From contig JAFQOE010000041.1 of the NCBI GenBank assembly GCA_017395635.1, forward strand, positions 16,702 to 80,701: a DNA stretch of 64,000 nucleotides, written 5' to 3'. This document shows positions 1-9,116 of the stretch, piece by piece. Origin of the DNA: Lachnospiraceae bacterium (GTDB lineage: Bacteria > Bacillota > Clostridia > Lachnospirales > Lachnospiraceae). A model generated the notes under the pieces. The model was not told where the DNA came from. It did no database searches and saw only the letters and a list, made by a program, of their open reading frames with translations. Each line of letters starts with the position of its first letter. Positions within the stretch are counted from its first letter, which is position 1. Made by a program: the position numbers and the translations under genes.

Positions 1-683
1 TAAATGATAGTTCCACCCGGTTTTAGCATAGTCACAGCTTCCTTTAAAATAGAGCGCTGCAAACCTACAAATAAATCTACACCATTACTTTCCCAAGCTT
101 TTGTCATATTTGCTTGTTTGCGAAACATTCCTTCTCCGGAACATGGTGCATCAATTAAAATTTTATCAAAAAAAGAAGGGAAACGTTTCGCTAATTCGTT
201 CGGTGGTTCACTCGTCACTAACGCATTTCCAACACCAAACACTTCAATATTCTTAAGCAGTGCTTTTGCTCTGGAATTGCTGATATCATTCGTTACCAAC
301 AATCCTGTTCCATTAAGCTTTGCCGCAAGTTCTGTAGACTTTCCGCCTGGTGCAGCACACAAATCCAATACAACATCACCTTCTTCTATTGGCAAAAGAC
401 TTGCAGTTGTCATAGCAGAAGGTTCCTGAATATAGTAAAGACCTGCAAAATAAAACGGATGTTTCGCTGGTTTTTCTGTTTTCTCATAATAAAATCCATT
501 CGGACACCAAGGAACCGGTTTCAATTCATAAGGAGATATCTTCGAGAAATCCTCTACTGAAATCTTAGATGTATTCACTCTTAATCCCTGATGTGCTTCA
601 CACTCAAAAGAGGCCAGATAATTTTCATAATCTGGCCCTAACATTTCTTTCATTTTCTGTTCAAATGCAACTGGTAATTCCAT
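1..683 (-). CDS. rRNA (cytosine-C5) methyltransferase, NOL1/NOP2/Sun family, cut by window edge
   Basis: SAM-dependent enzyme expected to methylate C5 of a cytosine in rRNA. The frame opens at ATG 683 behind a GGAGG site and runs to the window edge without a stop, about 227 codons, so the C-terminus is outside. SAM motif LDLCAAPGGKS lies near residues 106-116, and motif DAPCSGEGMFRK with the conserved Pro-Cys near 178-189. The start of the protein resembles RsmF-type enzymes of Firmicutes, but which rRNA position is modified cannot be told. Family assignment is seen; target is not. Confidence 0.9.
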   Translation of the reverse strand, partial: MELPVAFEQKMKEMLGPDYENYLASFECEAHQGLRVNTSKISVEDFSKISPYELKPVPWCPNGFYYEKTEKPAKHPFYFAGLYYIQEPSAMTTASLLPIEEGDVVLDLCAAPGGKSTELAAKLNGTGLLVTNDISNSRAKALLKNIEVFGVGNALVTSEPPNELAKRFPSFFDKILIDAPCSGEGMFRKQANMTKAWESNGVDLFVGLQRSILKEAVTMLKPGGTII

Positions 684-768
684 AATTCCTCCACGGTAAA
701 AAATCAGTTACATCGTACCTATCCCCAAAAAAACGATTATATTGTACGATGCCCAACACACAATCAAA

Positions 769-1572
769 TCATAATAAGGATTGTGCTTTATAGCCTTCAG
801 AAATGATATCAAGCTGCTTAGAAAAACGTTCTAACTGTTCAAAATCTTCAGATTGATATACCTTATAAAATTCATCCTGAATCTTAAGAACCTCTCGTTT
901 ATTCGCAACCTTGTAAAGATTCTGAATATTAATTAAAATATCCGAAACAATGGTTGCTTTAATCTGGAAGATATTCTGTGCATCCATAATTTCATCACGA
1001 ACTGCTCCCATTTCTTCATCTAATACAATAATTGCATCAGCGGCTTTTAACAACTTCTCTTTGATATGAGCCGGCATATTGCCCTTATACTTATACTGTA
1101 AAGAATGCTCTATTGTTGCCCAGAAATTCATAGCAAGTGTTCGAATTTGAATCTCTGCCTGAATTCTCTTTGTTCCATCTAAAGTATATACATCATAATG
1201 AATAATCATGTGATAACTTCGATATCCACTATCCTTTATATTATTAATATAATCTTTCTCTGTAACTACCTCCATGTCAGTTCGTTTATGTATGATTTCT
1301 ACCACTTTCTCAATATCTTCTACAAACTGACACATAATACGAATACCAGCCATATCCGCTATACGATCATCAATTTCTTCAATCGCAATGTTCTTTTTTT
1401 GCATCTTATCTAAAATACTAGAGATTTTTTTCACACGTCCGGTTACTTGTTCAATTGGTGAATATAATCCGGCATTTCTATATTCTTCTATAATATGATT
1501 GAACTTAACAACCAATTCATCTACTGCCAAACGGTATGGATCTAGTATTTCTCGCCAAAGCTGAATTTCCAT
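769..1572 (-). CDS. relQ: small alarmone synthetase, RelQ/YjbM type (GTP pyrophosphokinase)
   Basis: Cytosolic enzyme that transfers pyrophosphate from ATP to GTP or GDP to make (p)ppGpp. At 267 aa it has only the synthetase domain: there is no HD hydrolase domain and no TGS/ACT regulatory region, so it is a stand-alone small synthetase, not a long Rel. Visible motifs are DDRIADMAGIRIMCQ (about 87-101), KDSGYRSYHMI and EIQIRTLAMNFWATIEHSL, the RelA/SpoT fold core. Start ATG 1572 has GAGGTG upstream. It stands alone between the M23 gene and the methyltransferase; RelQ versus RelP subtype is inferred from overall form. Confidence 0.9.
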   Translation of the reverse strand: MEIQLWREILDPYRLAVDELVVKFNHIIEEYRNAGLYSPIEQVTGRVKKISSILDKMQKKNIAIEEIDDRIADMAGIRIMCQFVEDIEKVVEIIHKRTDMEVVTEKDYINNIKDSGYRSYHMIIHYDVYTLDGTKRIQAEIQIRTLAMNFWATIEHSLQYKYKGNMPAHIKEKLLKAADAIIVLDEEMGAVRDEIMDAQNIFQIKATIVSDILINIQNLYKVANKREVLKIQDEFYKVYQSEDFEQLERFSKQLDIISEGYKAQSLL

Positions 1573-1673
1573 ATTGTTGTCACCTCATCCTTTTCAATTC
1601 GTTATATATTGACTAGTTTGCTTTCCCTAATTGTTTGTAGAATCATAATCATTTTACCATTACTAGTGTTTTG

Positions 1674-1692
1674 TCCTGTACTGAACAGTTAC
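1674..1692. repeat. half-copy of dispersed GTAACT-type intergenic repeat
   Basis: The core gtactgaacagttac occurs here, upstream of relQ. It is the reverse complement of the left half of the repeat at 3755-3788 (gtaactattcagtac) with one base changed. Only the half-site is present. Confidence 0.4.
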
Positions 1693-1766
1693 AAATCTAC
1701 AAAACCTCTCCACCACTTATACACAGATATAGTTAGTATAACATAAAATACCGAAAAATAAAAGAA

Positions 1767-2372
1767 TTACTCCTCATTAAATTTCTGCAAAAAGTAATAG
1801 GGATTGACACTTATTTGATTTCCATTTCGATTCTCCAGATAAATTCCAAAATGAAGATGCACAGGAAATTTTCCTTCTGTGCCTTCTTCACCCTCACCTG
1901 TACTTCCCATAAACCCAATTAATTCTCCGGAATTTACCACTTTTCCTACCGATAATCCTTTTGCATAGGAATCTAAGTGTGCATAGTAATAATACACTCC
2001 ATTATCTGAAGTAATCCCGATACGATAACCACCTAGATAAAGCCAGCCCAAATTCGTAATCACACCGTCGGTTGCACTTATTATGGGAACAACACCTGCA
2101 ACATTGTCATTATAGAATATATCACAGCCTTCATGCTTACCATTAACTCGATAAGCACCATAGTCATCTTGAAAAGTTATTTGCTCCCAATACCTCATGG
2201 GAACAGGGAATTTTTCAATATCTTTTGCAATCATTTTGTTTCTTTCAATAAGTTCCAACTGGTTGTTTTGAATAACAGAAACTTTCTTATCTATCCAGAA
2301 ACACATTCCATTCAGTAATACACTTTGTCCAAGAAGAATAATGAAACAAATACATACATTTTTCACTTTCAT
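1767..2372 (-). CDS. membrane-anchored M23 (LytM-type) peptidase
   Basis: Predicted zinc metallopeptidase acting on peptidoglycan peptides outside the membrane. Residues 7-27 form a hydrophobic signal or anchor segment with no lipobox. The M23 metal-site motifs are intact: HEGCD (about 80-84), YYYAHLD and HLHFG near the C-terminus. At 201 aa it is a short single-domain form without LysM or SH3 modules. Start ATG 2372 follows GGGAGGG. It is transcribed after the deaminase gene, with 40 bp between. A role in wall remodelling, possibly in sporulation as for SpoIIQ-like proteins, is inference. Confidence 0.85.
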   Translation of the reverse strand: MKVKNVCICFIILLGQSVLLNGMCFWIDKKVSVIQNNQLELIERNKMIAKDIEKFPVPMRYWEQITFQDDYGAYRVNGKHEGCDIFYNDNVAGVVPIISATDGVITNLGWLYLGGYRIGITSDNGVYYYYAHLDSYAKGLSVGKVVNSGELIGFMGSTGEGEEGTEGKFPVHLHFGIYLENRNGNQISVNPYYFLQKFNEE

Positions 2373-2412
2373 GCCATAAACCCTCCCATATAGTATATGA
2401 AAGGGTTAAAAA

Positions 2413-3717
2413 TCAAGAACTTGTAAGTTCACATTCAATTCTGCGAATGATACAATTCGCCTTTTCATATATTTCCAATGGTTCAATACCATCACAAAAA
2501 CGACCATTGACATACAATATATTACCTGCAATCATTGTCATAATCACATTATCAATACTTCCGCTATACACTAAATTATTCACCAAATGATTCATCGGCT
2601 GCATGTTTGGTTTTAACAAGTCAATCAAAATAATATCTGCCTGTTTACCTTCTGCCAAAATATCACATTGTTTCAGACCAAGTAAATGTGCACCATTACA
2701 GGTAGCCATTCGCAATACATCTATCGGTTTGATTGCTGCTGCATTCTGATACTTCACCTTTTGTAACGTTGCAGCCAAATACATCTCCTTAAAGAAATTC
2801 AGACTATTATTGCTTGCAGGTCCGTCTGTTCCAAGTGCAACCTTAACACCATAATCCAAATACTTCTTAATCGGTGCAATTCCACTGGCAAGCTTTAGAT
2901 TAGAAGACGGATTGGTAACTACATATATTCCCTTTTGTTTCATAATTTCGCAATCTTTATCATCGGTATACAACAAATGATGTCCAGCTCCACCATATTC
3001 AAATAAACCAATTTTGTTCATTAATTGAATTGGTGTCATACCATGACGCGCAATACATTCATTCACTTCATGCTCCGTTTCGCTATTATGCATATAAACC
3101 GGAGCTCTTAACTCTTGGCTTAACATCGCAATTTTTTCCAATAAATTCTTGCAACAACTATATTCCGAATGAAATCCTAAGCGATAATCTACCAGCGAAT
3201 GACATTGATAAAAGTTCTTATAATCCTTCTTCAAGGTTTCTATAGCAACATTTGCATTATCTTTATCTCCGAAAACGGTTCCGGAAATCACAACCCGATA
3301 TTTCATATCAATACAGGCTTTTGCAATCATTTCAGGATGAAAATACATTTCAAAACTGGTTGTAATCCCACCCCTTAAATACTCCAAAATAGCAAGTTGC
3401 ATTAAAGTATATATATCCTCTGGTCTAAGTCTTGCTTCCGCAGGAAATATCATTGTATTTAACCATTCATGCAAAGGTAAATCATCTGCAAAAGAACGCA
3501 AAAAGGTCATCGGACCATGTGCGTGACAATTCTTAAAACCCGGCATTAACAAATTCCCCATACAATCAATTTGTTGGTCAAATTGCTCTGCTTCAGTAGA
3601 TGCTTCACCTATAATCACTTTTTCGATTCTGTCGTCTGATATCCAAACTTCACCATCAAAGCACTCTCTATTCTCTTCCATTGTTAATACTCTTGCATGA
3701 TATAGACGTGTACGCAT
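2413..3717 (-). CDS. mtaD: amidohydrolase, MTA/SAH deaminase type
   Basis: Metal-dependent deaminase related to 5-methylthioadenosine/S-adenosylhomocysteine deaminase; converts an adenosine-type nucleoside to the inosine form. The metal ligands fit the family: CHAHG (HxH, about 64-68), GFHSEYS, HNSETEHE and GTDGPASNNS. Length 434 aa is normal. It follows the purine nucleoside phosphorylase gene on the same strand, so deamination then phosphorolysis is a sensible pair in purine salvage or methylthio-nucleoside recycling. Substrate is inferred from family; chlorohydrolase-like relatives use other substrates. Start ATG 3717 follows GGGGGGAG. Confidence 0.85.
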   Translation of the reverse strand: MRTRLYHARVLTMEENRECFDGEVWISDDRIEKVIIGEASTEAEQFDQQIDCMGNLLMPGFKNCHAHGPMTFLRSFADDLPLHEWLNTMIFPAEARLRPEDIYTLMQLAILEYLRGGITTSFEMYFHPEMIAKACIDMKYRVVISGTVFGDKDNANVAIETLKKDYKNFYQCHSLVDYRLGFHSEYSCCKNLLEKIAMLSQELRAPVYMHNSETEHEVNECIARHGMTPIQLMNKIGLFEYGGAGHHLLYTDDKDCEIMKQKGIYVVTNPSSNLKLASGIAPIKKYLDYGVKVALGTDGPASNNSLNFFKEMYLAATLQKVKYQNAAAIKPIDVLRMATCNGAHLLGLKQCDILAEGKQADIILIDLLKPNMQPMNHLVNNLVYSGSIDNVIMTMIAGNILYVNGRFCDGIEPLEIYEKANCIIRRIECELTSS

Positions 3718-3754
3718 ATACTCCCCCCTTTTTTCTTAAAGACATTCTTAGATA

Positions 3755-3788
3755 GTTCGTAACTATTCAGTACCTTCATAGGTACGAT
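3755..3788. repeat. dispersed palindromic intergenic repeat, fullest copy
   Basis: The sequence cgtaactattcagtacc plus cttcataggtacg forms an imperfect inverted repeat about 30 bp long, between the deaminase and punA. Related copies lie at 9083, 38299 and 43997, always between genes. Confidence 0.55.
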
Positions 3789-3825
3789 AATTCTATATAT
3801 TATTCATCTCATACGCATAACATAT

Positions 3826-4647
3826 TTACATTCTTGCAATTGCCGATTTAACTAAGGATTGAAACTTCGGAGCAACTGCATCCGCCGCTGCCTTCACCTC
3901 TTCATGACAAAGTGGTGTTTCGTTGATTCCTGCCGCCAAGTTTGAAATAAAAGATATGCCACAGATTTGCATATTCATATGATTCGCTGTAATCGCTTCA
4001 ACTACAGTACTCATACCAACCGAAGATGCTCCAAGTATTTTACACATACGAATCTCTGCCGGAGTTTCATAGCTTGGACCGGTCAGTTGAATATACACCC
4101 CCTGTTTCATATGGATTCCCAACTCTTCGCTTGTCTTTAAAATGATTTCCTGTAAATGTTTATCATACACTTCACTCATATCCGAAAATCTTGTTCCTAA
4201 ATCATCATCATTTTCCCCAATCAATGGATTCATTACAAAACAACTAATATGATCTGTAATCAACATTAAATCACCACATTGAAATCCATCACCAAGTCCA
4301 CCTGCCGCATTAGTTAAAAATAATATTTCTGCTCCCATTGCATGCATAAGTCGTATCGGAAGAACCACTTCCTCCATAGAATATCCTTCATAATAATGAA
4401 CTCTGCCTTGCATGATTACAACCGGCGTTTTATCAATATAGCCAAACACAAATCTCCCCTTATGTCCTGCAACCGTAGACATCGGAAATCCTTTAATTTC
4501 GGAATAATCAATACTGCAAACTATATCAATTTGTTCAGCCAAATCTCCTAATCCGGAACCTAACACTAATGCAACCCTTGGTACAAAATCCGTTTTTTCT
4601 CTCACACATTCTAAACATTGATTCACCTTATCTAATATTTTCCCCAT
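3826..4647 (-). CDS. punA: purine-nucleoside phosphorylase (inosine/guanosine, PunA type)
   Basis: Phosphorolysis of purine (deoxy)nucleosides to free base and (deoxy)ribose 1-phosphate. At 273 aa it matches trimeric PNPs. Family motifs are all visible: VLGSGLG (phosphate loop, about 28-34), GHKGRFVFGY, MQGRVHYYEGY, LTNAAGGL, GPSYETPAEIRM, the base-site GMSTVVEAI, and NLAAGI near the end. Start ATG 4647 follows TGGAGG. The pentose 1-phosphate fits DeoB encoded 6 kb upstream on the same strand. A short palindrome lies 30 bp before the start. Confidence 0.95.
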   Translation of the reverse strand: MGKILDKVNQCLECVREKTDFVPRVALVLGSGLGDLAEQIDIVCSIDYSEIKGFPMSTVAGHKGRFVFGYIDKTPVVIMQGRVHYYEGYSMEEVVLPIRLMHAMGAEILFLTNAAGGLGDGFQCGDLMLITDHISCFVMNPLIGENDDDLGTRFSDMSEVYDKHLQEIILKTSEELGIHMKQGVYIQLTGPSYETPAEIRMCKILGASSVGMSTVVEAITANHMNMQICGISFISNLAAGINETPLCHEEVKAAADAVAPKFQSLVKSAIARM

Positions 4648-4676
4648 ATCTATACCTCCATCCTATAAAAACAAAG

Positions 4677-4694
4677 AATGTCATTTACGACATT
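4677..4694. promoter_or_regulatory. short palindrome upstream of punA
   Basis: Inverted repeat aatgtc/gacatt with a 6-bp spacer, 29 bp upstream of the punA start. It could be an operator for a purine- or nucleoside-responsive regulator; there is no further evidence. Confidence 0.25.
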
Positions 4695-4735
4695 TATCAG
4701 AACAAAGAGTTCCTCACAAAGTAATTTCCTCTATC

Positions 4736-4779
4736 ACAAAAATGCCTGACACATACTATAATTATAGCATATGCCAGGC
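4736..4779 (-). terminator. intrinsic terminator after the L,D-transpeptidase gene
   Basis: Long stem with gcctggcatatg-type arms and AT-rich inner part (4744-4779), followed on the minus strand by ATTTTTG. It lies 100 bp after the stop of the L,D-transpeptidase gene and ahead of punA. Confidence 0.7.
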
Positions 4780-4879
4780 TTATTGTCTTATTCTTTTCGA
4801 TTGAATTATTATTACTGTTCTGAAGTTTCAATATTGTGAACGCTTTATTATTTTGCGAACAAATACATCCAGTTTCTTA

Positions 4880-6844
4880 TTACTTACGATTCTCATTATC
4901 ATAGAAATATACAACTACCGGATCACCAATATCAAAATTCTTGTATAAAGTTTGAGCCAAGTCATACGGAAGATTAACACAACCATGAGAACCATCATAA
5001 TAATAGATACTTCCACCATATACGCTTCTCCATCCTGCCGCATCATGAAGTCCATATCCACCATTGAACTGCATCCAATAGGTAACAGGTGATTCGTACT
5101 CATATTCCATCTTCGTTTCTTTGACCTTAACTTTCTTACCCTTCTTATTCTTTTTGGTTACAGTCTTAGTAACCGCCTTCTGCGGACCACGAAGAACGGT
5201 AGGACTTAACTTATCCTGAATCTTGTATAAACCAAGACAAGTACCATTACCAATAGCCTCACATCCGGATACACAGTCACCCTCAGCAATTTTCTTTCCA
5301 TCTTTGTATGCAACTACTTTTTGCTCGGATAAGTTACACTCGATATAAGTGTCACCAATATCATTTTCTCCCTGCAATGTATACCCTTTAGACTTGAAAA
5401 TAACTTCTACCGTAGTATTTTTCTTAGACTGCAAGGCGTTATATAAGGCATTCGTAGTAGCTTCCTGATCTATCTCGTAACCAAATGCACTTCCACTAAT
5501 CTTAACTTTTCTATTACCACCATAAGTTGATGTAAATGTACGTTCTGTTCCGATTGTATCATACTGTGCCGCCAAGTCCTTAACATATCTTTGAACCTGT
5601 GTTTTAGAAACCGTATAACTATCACCATTCTTTTCCAATACCTTATCGTACAATTCCATGCTTGGTTCTAATGTCAAATCATCCAACTGAAGTGTAATTA
5701 CCCCATCTACAAATTCGCTCTTTGCTGCGAAATCAGCATTCAAAGTTTCATCTGTACTATACACTTCCGGTAAGTTGTAACAACCAGCATCCTGAAGTTT
5801 AACATTTACAACAACCTTAGACAAACTATCGTTTACTGTAGTTTTGAATTGTTCCGTATTAATCGTTGTTCCTAATACTTCTTTTACAATTGCGAATTTT
5901 CCGTCTTCCACACCAATATAAGCATCTTTGGGCTCAATCATAAGCTTTTTATCAAGAATTTGCATCTTTTCATAAATGCCATTTAATTTATCTTGATTCC
6001 ATGTTGCATCTGCACCTACTGTGAAATCATGATGTTTCATACAATTCACAAACCACAAATATGTTTTCTGTGCTTTCAGGCAATCATCCAGTTCATCTTT
6101 TAACTGAATACTCATTTCAATCTCACTACCTGCAATAATTACCTTCTTACCATCAATTGTTTCCAATGTTAATGTATAATTCTTATTAAATTCATCTAAA
6201 GTAGTTTTAGCTGCATCTTTATTCATATTGGACACATTAGTTCCATTAATCGCAACACTTGGATAAAAATAATTAGAAAAATACATCACACCTGCCACAT
6301 AAGCAATCACAAGTAAAGCAACAAGTGTTCCGAAAAAGATTGCAATTCCTTTTTTGCTCTTTTTCTCTTCTTTAACCATTACTTTCTCATTGGTAGAATT
6401 TTCTTTCTTATCTGTATTTTTAATTTCTGCTGAAACTTCTTCCTTCTTCGATTCTTTCTTATCCTCAGAAACTTCTTCCTTCTTTGGTTCCTTCTTCTCC
6501 TCAGTAACTTCTTCTTTCTTTGGTTCCTTCTTCTCCTCAGAAATCTCTTCCTTCTTTGGTTCTTTCTTCTCCTCAGAAACCTCTTCTTTCTTTGGTTCCT
6601 TCTTGTCCTCAGAAACCTCTTCTTTCTTCTCCTCAGAAACCTCTTCTTTCTTCGATTCAACCTTGTCTTCAGAAACCTTTTCTTTCGTTTGTTCTTCCGT
6701 ATCTTTTCCTTCTGCTTCTATAATAGCCTTCTTTTCATCAATCTTTTTGAGAGCATTTCTAATCTCTTCAAATCCAACTAATTCATTCAGTTCTTCATTT
6801 GTAGCTTTTGTTTCTTCTGATACGGATTTTTTCTTTTCGTCCAT
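4880..6844 (-). CDS. L,D-transpeptidase with lysine/glutamate-rich repeat tail and PG-binding domain
   Basis: Predicted to form or exchange 3-3 peptidoglycan cross-links at the outer membrane face. Residues 1-165 are a charged cytoplasmic tail with tandem KKEEVSEEKKEP-like units (about 55-140). A single membrane segment follows at 166-190, then two PG_binding_4-like modules (about 210-490) and a C-terminal YkuD domain with catalytic SHGCVNLP (Cys near 621). 654 aa is long for the family because of the tail. Start ATG 6844 follows AGGAG, 21 bp after the phosphoesterase stop, so it is probably cotranscribed with that gene and the carboxypeptidase. Confidence 0.9.
   Translation of the reverse strand: MDEKKKSVSEETKATNEELNELVGFEEIRNALKKIDEKKAIIEAEGKDTEEQTKEKVSEDKVESKKEEVSEEKKEEVSEDKKEPKKEEVSEEKKEPKKEEISEEKKEPKKEEVTEEKKEPKKEEVSEDKKESKKEEVSAEIKNTDKKENSTNEKVMVKEEKKSKKGIAIFFGTLVALLVIAYVAGVMYFSNYFYPSVAINGTNVSNMNKDAAKTTLDEFNKNYTLTLETIDGKKVIIAGSEIEMSIQLKDELDDCLKAQKTYLWFVNCMKHHDFTVGADATWNQDKLNGIYEKMQILDKKLMIEPKDAYIGVEDGKFAIVKEVLGTTINTEQFKTTVNDSLSKVVVNVKLQDAGCYNLPEVYSTDETLNADFAAKSEFVDGVITLQLDDLTLEPSMELYDKVLEKNGDSYTVSKTQVQRYVKDLAAQYDTIGTERTFTSTYGGNRKVKISGSAFGYEIDQEATTNALYNALQSKKNTTVEVIFKSKGYTLQGENDIGDTYIECNLSEQKVVAYKDGKKIAEGDCVSGCEAIGNGTCLGLYKIQDKLSPTVLRGPQKAVTKTVTKKNKKGKKVKVKETKMEYEYESPVTYWMQFNGGYGLHDAAGWRSVYGGSIYYYDGSHGCVNLPYDLAQTLYKNFDIGDPVVVYFYDNENRK
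6425..6682 (-). repeat. in-frame repeat encoding Lys/Glu-rich tail of the L,D-transpeptidase
   Basis: About seven imperfect 36-bp units (12 codons each, KKEPKKEEVSEE-like), with one shortened unit. The length is a multiple of three throughout, so copy-number change would keep the frame. The encoded part is predicted to be cytoplasmic. Confidence 0.8.
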
Positions 6845-6865
6845 TACTGCACTCCTATAATAAAA

Positions 6866-7777
6866 CTATTTGTTATCAGGTGATTTTTCATCATAATCTG
6901 TATGTAGTGTAACAGTTACCACCTCAGGTAAATTATTCACACGAAATTTAAATGTATGATTGCCTAATCCCCCACTTAAAATCATATATTTGTTGTCATT
7001 CTCAAACAATCCCTTATCGTACTTAGGGAAAAAATGAATCATCGGTGATAATGCACCACCTATCAATGGTATTCGAATCATCCCTCCATGTACATGACCG
7101 GAAAATGTCAGGTTAGCTCCCCATGCAGTATAATCTTCAAAGTAGTCAGGATTATGTGCCAATAATATATGATATTTATCAGGTTTACATGTTCCGAATA
7201 ATGATGTCAAATAATCATCCGGCATCGGTGTTTTAATCATTCTCTTATATAATTCCGATGTCAAATTCAAACCGTATAGATAAATTGATTCATCACCTTT
7301 TGAAAGAATTACTTTCTTATCAAATAGTAAATTCACATCTTTCGAAATACGATTCATGAATTGCTTCCACATATCTCCATATGTTTCCTCATAAAGACTA
7401 ACACGTAATTCATGATTCCCCATACTATAATAGACTGATGCAATTTCACATAAAGAATTCACAAAATCAACAGCCTTCGTAACATCGCTATTCGGTTTTC
7501 CGATTATCATATCACCTGTTATTACTATAATATCCGGATTCTGCTTTTTTATTACTTCTAATAGTTTCTCATTGTCTCTACTAAACTCCGCATTATGCAA
7601 GTCTGATAAATGAACAATTCGAAATCCATCAAACGAACCCGGACACAATATATCTTTTATATGATATTCGGTAACTGTCAGTTTGCGATTTTCAAAATAA
7701 CTAATTATTAATACAACCGCCAAACAAACAATCCCTAGTATACTAATAATTCCTAATATATTCAAGAAAAAAATCAT
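6866..7777 (-). CDS. membrane-anchored metallophosphoesterase (YaeI/YkuE-like)
   Basis: Calcineurin-like phosphoesterase tethered by an N-terminal membrane segment (residues 3-26). Metal-site motifs are intact: HLSDLHNAEF (about 56-65), ITGDMI, MGNHE, LLAHNPDYF and FSGHVHGGMIRIP. Length 303 aa fits the family. It sits between a D,D-carboxypeptidase (18 bp upstream) and an L,D-transpeptidase (21 bp downstream), so a role at the envelope, such as cleaving a lipid-linked phosphate, is plausible but not shown. Start ATG 7777 follows AAGGAG. Confidence 0.85.
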   Translation of the reverse strand: MIFFLNILGIISILGIVCLAVVLIISYFENRKLTVTEYHIKDILCPGSFDGFRIVHLSDLHNAEFSRDNEKLLEVIKKQNPDIIVITGDMIIGKPNSDVTKAVDFVNSLCEIASVYYSMGNHELRVSLYEETYGDMWKQFMNRISKDVNLLFDKKVILSKGDESIYLYGLNLTSELYKRMIKTPMPDDYLTSLFGTCKPDKYHILLAHNPDYFEDYTAWGANLTFSGHVHGGMIRIPLIGGALSPMIHFFPKYDKGLFENDNKYMILSGGLGNHTFKFRVNNLPEVVTVTLHTDYDEKSPDNK

Positions 7778-7795
7778 TGGTATCTCCTTACTGAT

Positions 7796-9001
7796 TTAGT
7801 ACATATTGACGAATTTGAAAAATATCTTCTCTAGTGTATCACAATATTTTTGTTTTTCAACTGTTTTTATAGCAATTATGTCTATACTCCCAAGTAACTC
7901 TTTTCCTTGATAATATTCCATTCTGGCAACAATATCACCTTTATTAATAGGAGCTTTTGTTTTTTCTATCACAAGTTTTTTCTTAACACTTTTATCTTTT
8001 GCATTTCCAACAAAAACATAATGAAAACTATCTTTCGCTTTCACCGTAACATAATCTTTGTTACCATCCTCAATTTCAATATGATTATTTCCATCTAATA
8101 CCTTATTATCCTCATAGATATCGCAATTTGCAAAACCATAGTCTAAAAGTTTTGCTGCATCCGAATAACGTATATCTTTAGTCTTAGATCCCATAACTAC
8201 TGCAATTAATGTGGTTCCATTGCGCGTTGCCGTAGCGGACATTGAAAAACCTGCATCTGATGTGTAACCGGTTTTTAATCCATTGGCACCTTCATACTTT
8301 TTCAAAAATTTGTTCGTGTTAGCAAGACCGAATTCTGACTCCCCTTTATTCGTTTTGTGTGTGATAGAATCCATCCATATGGTTGTATAATCTAACACAT
8401 TCGGATGTCTCAATAGCAATTCACGAGATAAAATTGCTATATCCTTTGCACTCATCATATGCCCTTGTGCCTCTAGTCCACAGGCATTTTCAAAATGAGT
8501 ATTATTCATGCCAAGCTCTTTGGCACGCTCATTCATCATTTGAACAAATGCTTCCTCACTACCGGCAATTGTCTCTCCCATAGCTACTGCAGCGTCATTT
8601 GCAGAAGATACTATCATACATTTTAAAATATCTTCTACCGTCTGTTGTTCATTTGTTTCTAAATACACCTGACTTCCTCCCATGCTGGCTGCATGTTCGG
8701 ACACCGTCACCACACTTTCTAATGTTAGTTTTCCGGAATCTAAAGCTTCAAATGCCAACAACATTGTCATAAGCTTAGTAACAGAAGCCGGACGTCTCGC
8801 TGTATCTCCATCTTTTTCATACAAAATCTGTCCACTATTTACTTCCATTAATAACGCAGACGGTGATTCAATATCTATAACCGTCTGCGTATTTTGATTT
8901 TCATTATCCTTTTGTTCAACAGCCACCGATAAACCGGATGGTATTAATGACAATATAAATATGAGAATAAGGGTAAACACAATAATTCTTTTCACTGGCA
9001 T
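7796..9001 (-). CDS. dacF: D-alanyl-D-alanine carboxypeptidase, S11 family (first paralogue)
   Basis: Penicillin-binding protein that trims the terminal D-Ala from peptidoglycan stem peptides. A signal peptide covers residues 1-30. The catalytic motifs are SVTK (SxxK, about 73-76), SAN (SxN) and KTGYTSDAG (KTG). A PBP5 C-terminal-like beta domain follows. The 401 aa length is typical. First gene of a likely operon with the phosphoesterase and the L,D-transpeptidase. A second S11 enzyme is at 12944-14245. The symbol follows the usual Firmicutes name; DacA, DacB and DacF cannot be separated by eye. Confidence 0.9.
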   Translation of the reverse strand: MPVKRIIVFTLILIFILSLIPSGLSVAVEQKDNENQNTQTVIDIESPSALLMEVNSGQILYEKDGDTARRPASVTKLMTMLLAFEALDSGKLTLESVVTVSEHAASMGGSQVYLETNEQQTVEDILKCMIVSSANDAAVAMGETIAGSEEAFVQMMNERAKELGMNNTHFENACGLEAQGHMMSAKDIAILSRELLLRHPNVLDYTTIWMDSITHKTNKGESEFGLANTNKFLKKYEGANGLKTGYTSDAGFSMSATATRNGTTLIAVVMGSKTKDIRYSDAAKLLDYGFANCDIYEDNKVLDGNNHIEIEDGNKDYVTVKAKDSFHYVFVGNAKDKSVKKKLVIEKTKAPINKGDIVARMEYYQGKELLGSIDIIAIKTVEKQKYCDTLEKIFFKFVNMY

Positions 9002-9082
9002 ATACCTATTCTTTTTCTTATATTTTATTAAAAAACAGGATGTTTTATGCTCTTAAAACTCATATTTGTAAACAACTTCATA

Positions 9083-9108
9083 ACAATTCCGTACCTTCAT
9101 AGTTAAGA
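9083..9108. repeat. dispersed palindromic intergenic repeat, partial copy
   Basis: The string ccgtaccttcatagttaa, in the gap between pdp and the carboxypeptidase gene, matches the right half of the repeat at 3755-3788. Confidence 0.4.
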
Positions 9109-9116
9109 TTCACAAA

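Noticed and set aside
4..429. Plus-strand 141-codon open frame at the left edge
   Set aside because: It is antisense to the rRNA methyltransferase, whose motifs are clear on the minus strand and whose frame runs off the window.
6354..6860. 168-codon Ser/Phe-rich plus-strand frame
   Set aside because: Antisense of the Lys/Glu repeats of the L,D-transpeptidase; the composition follows from the repeat.
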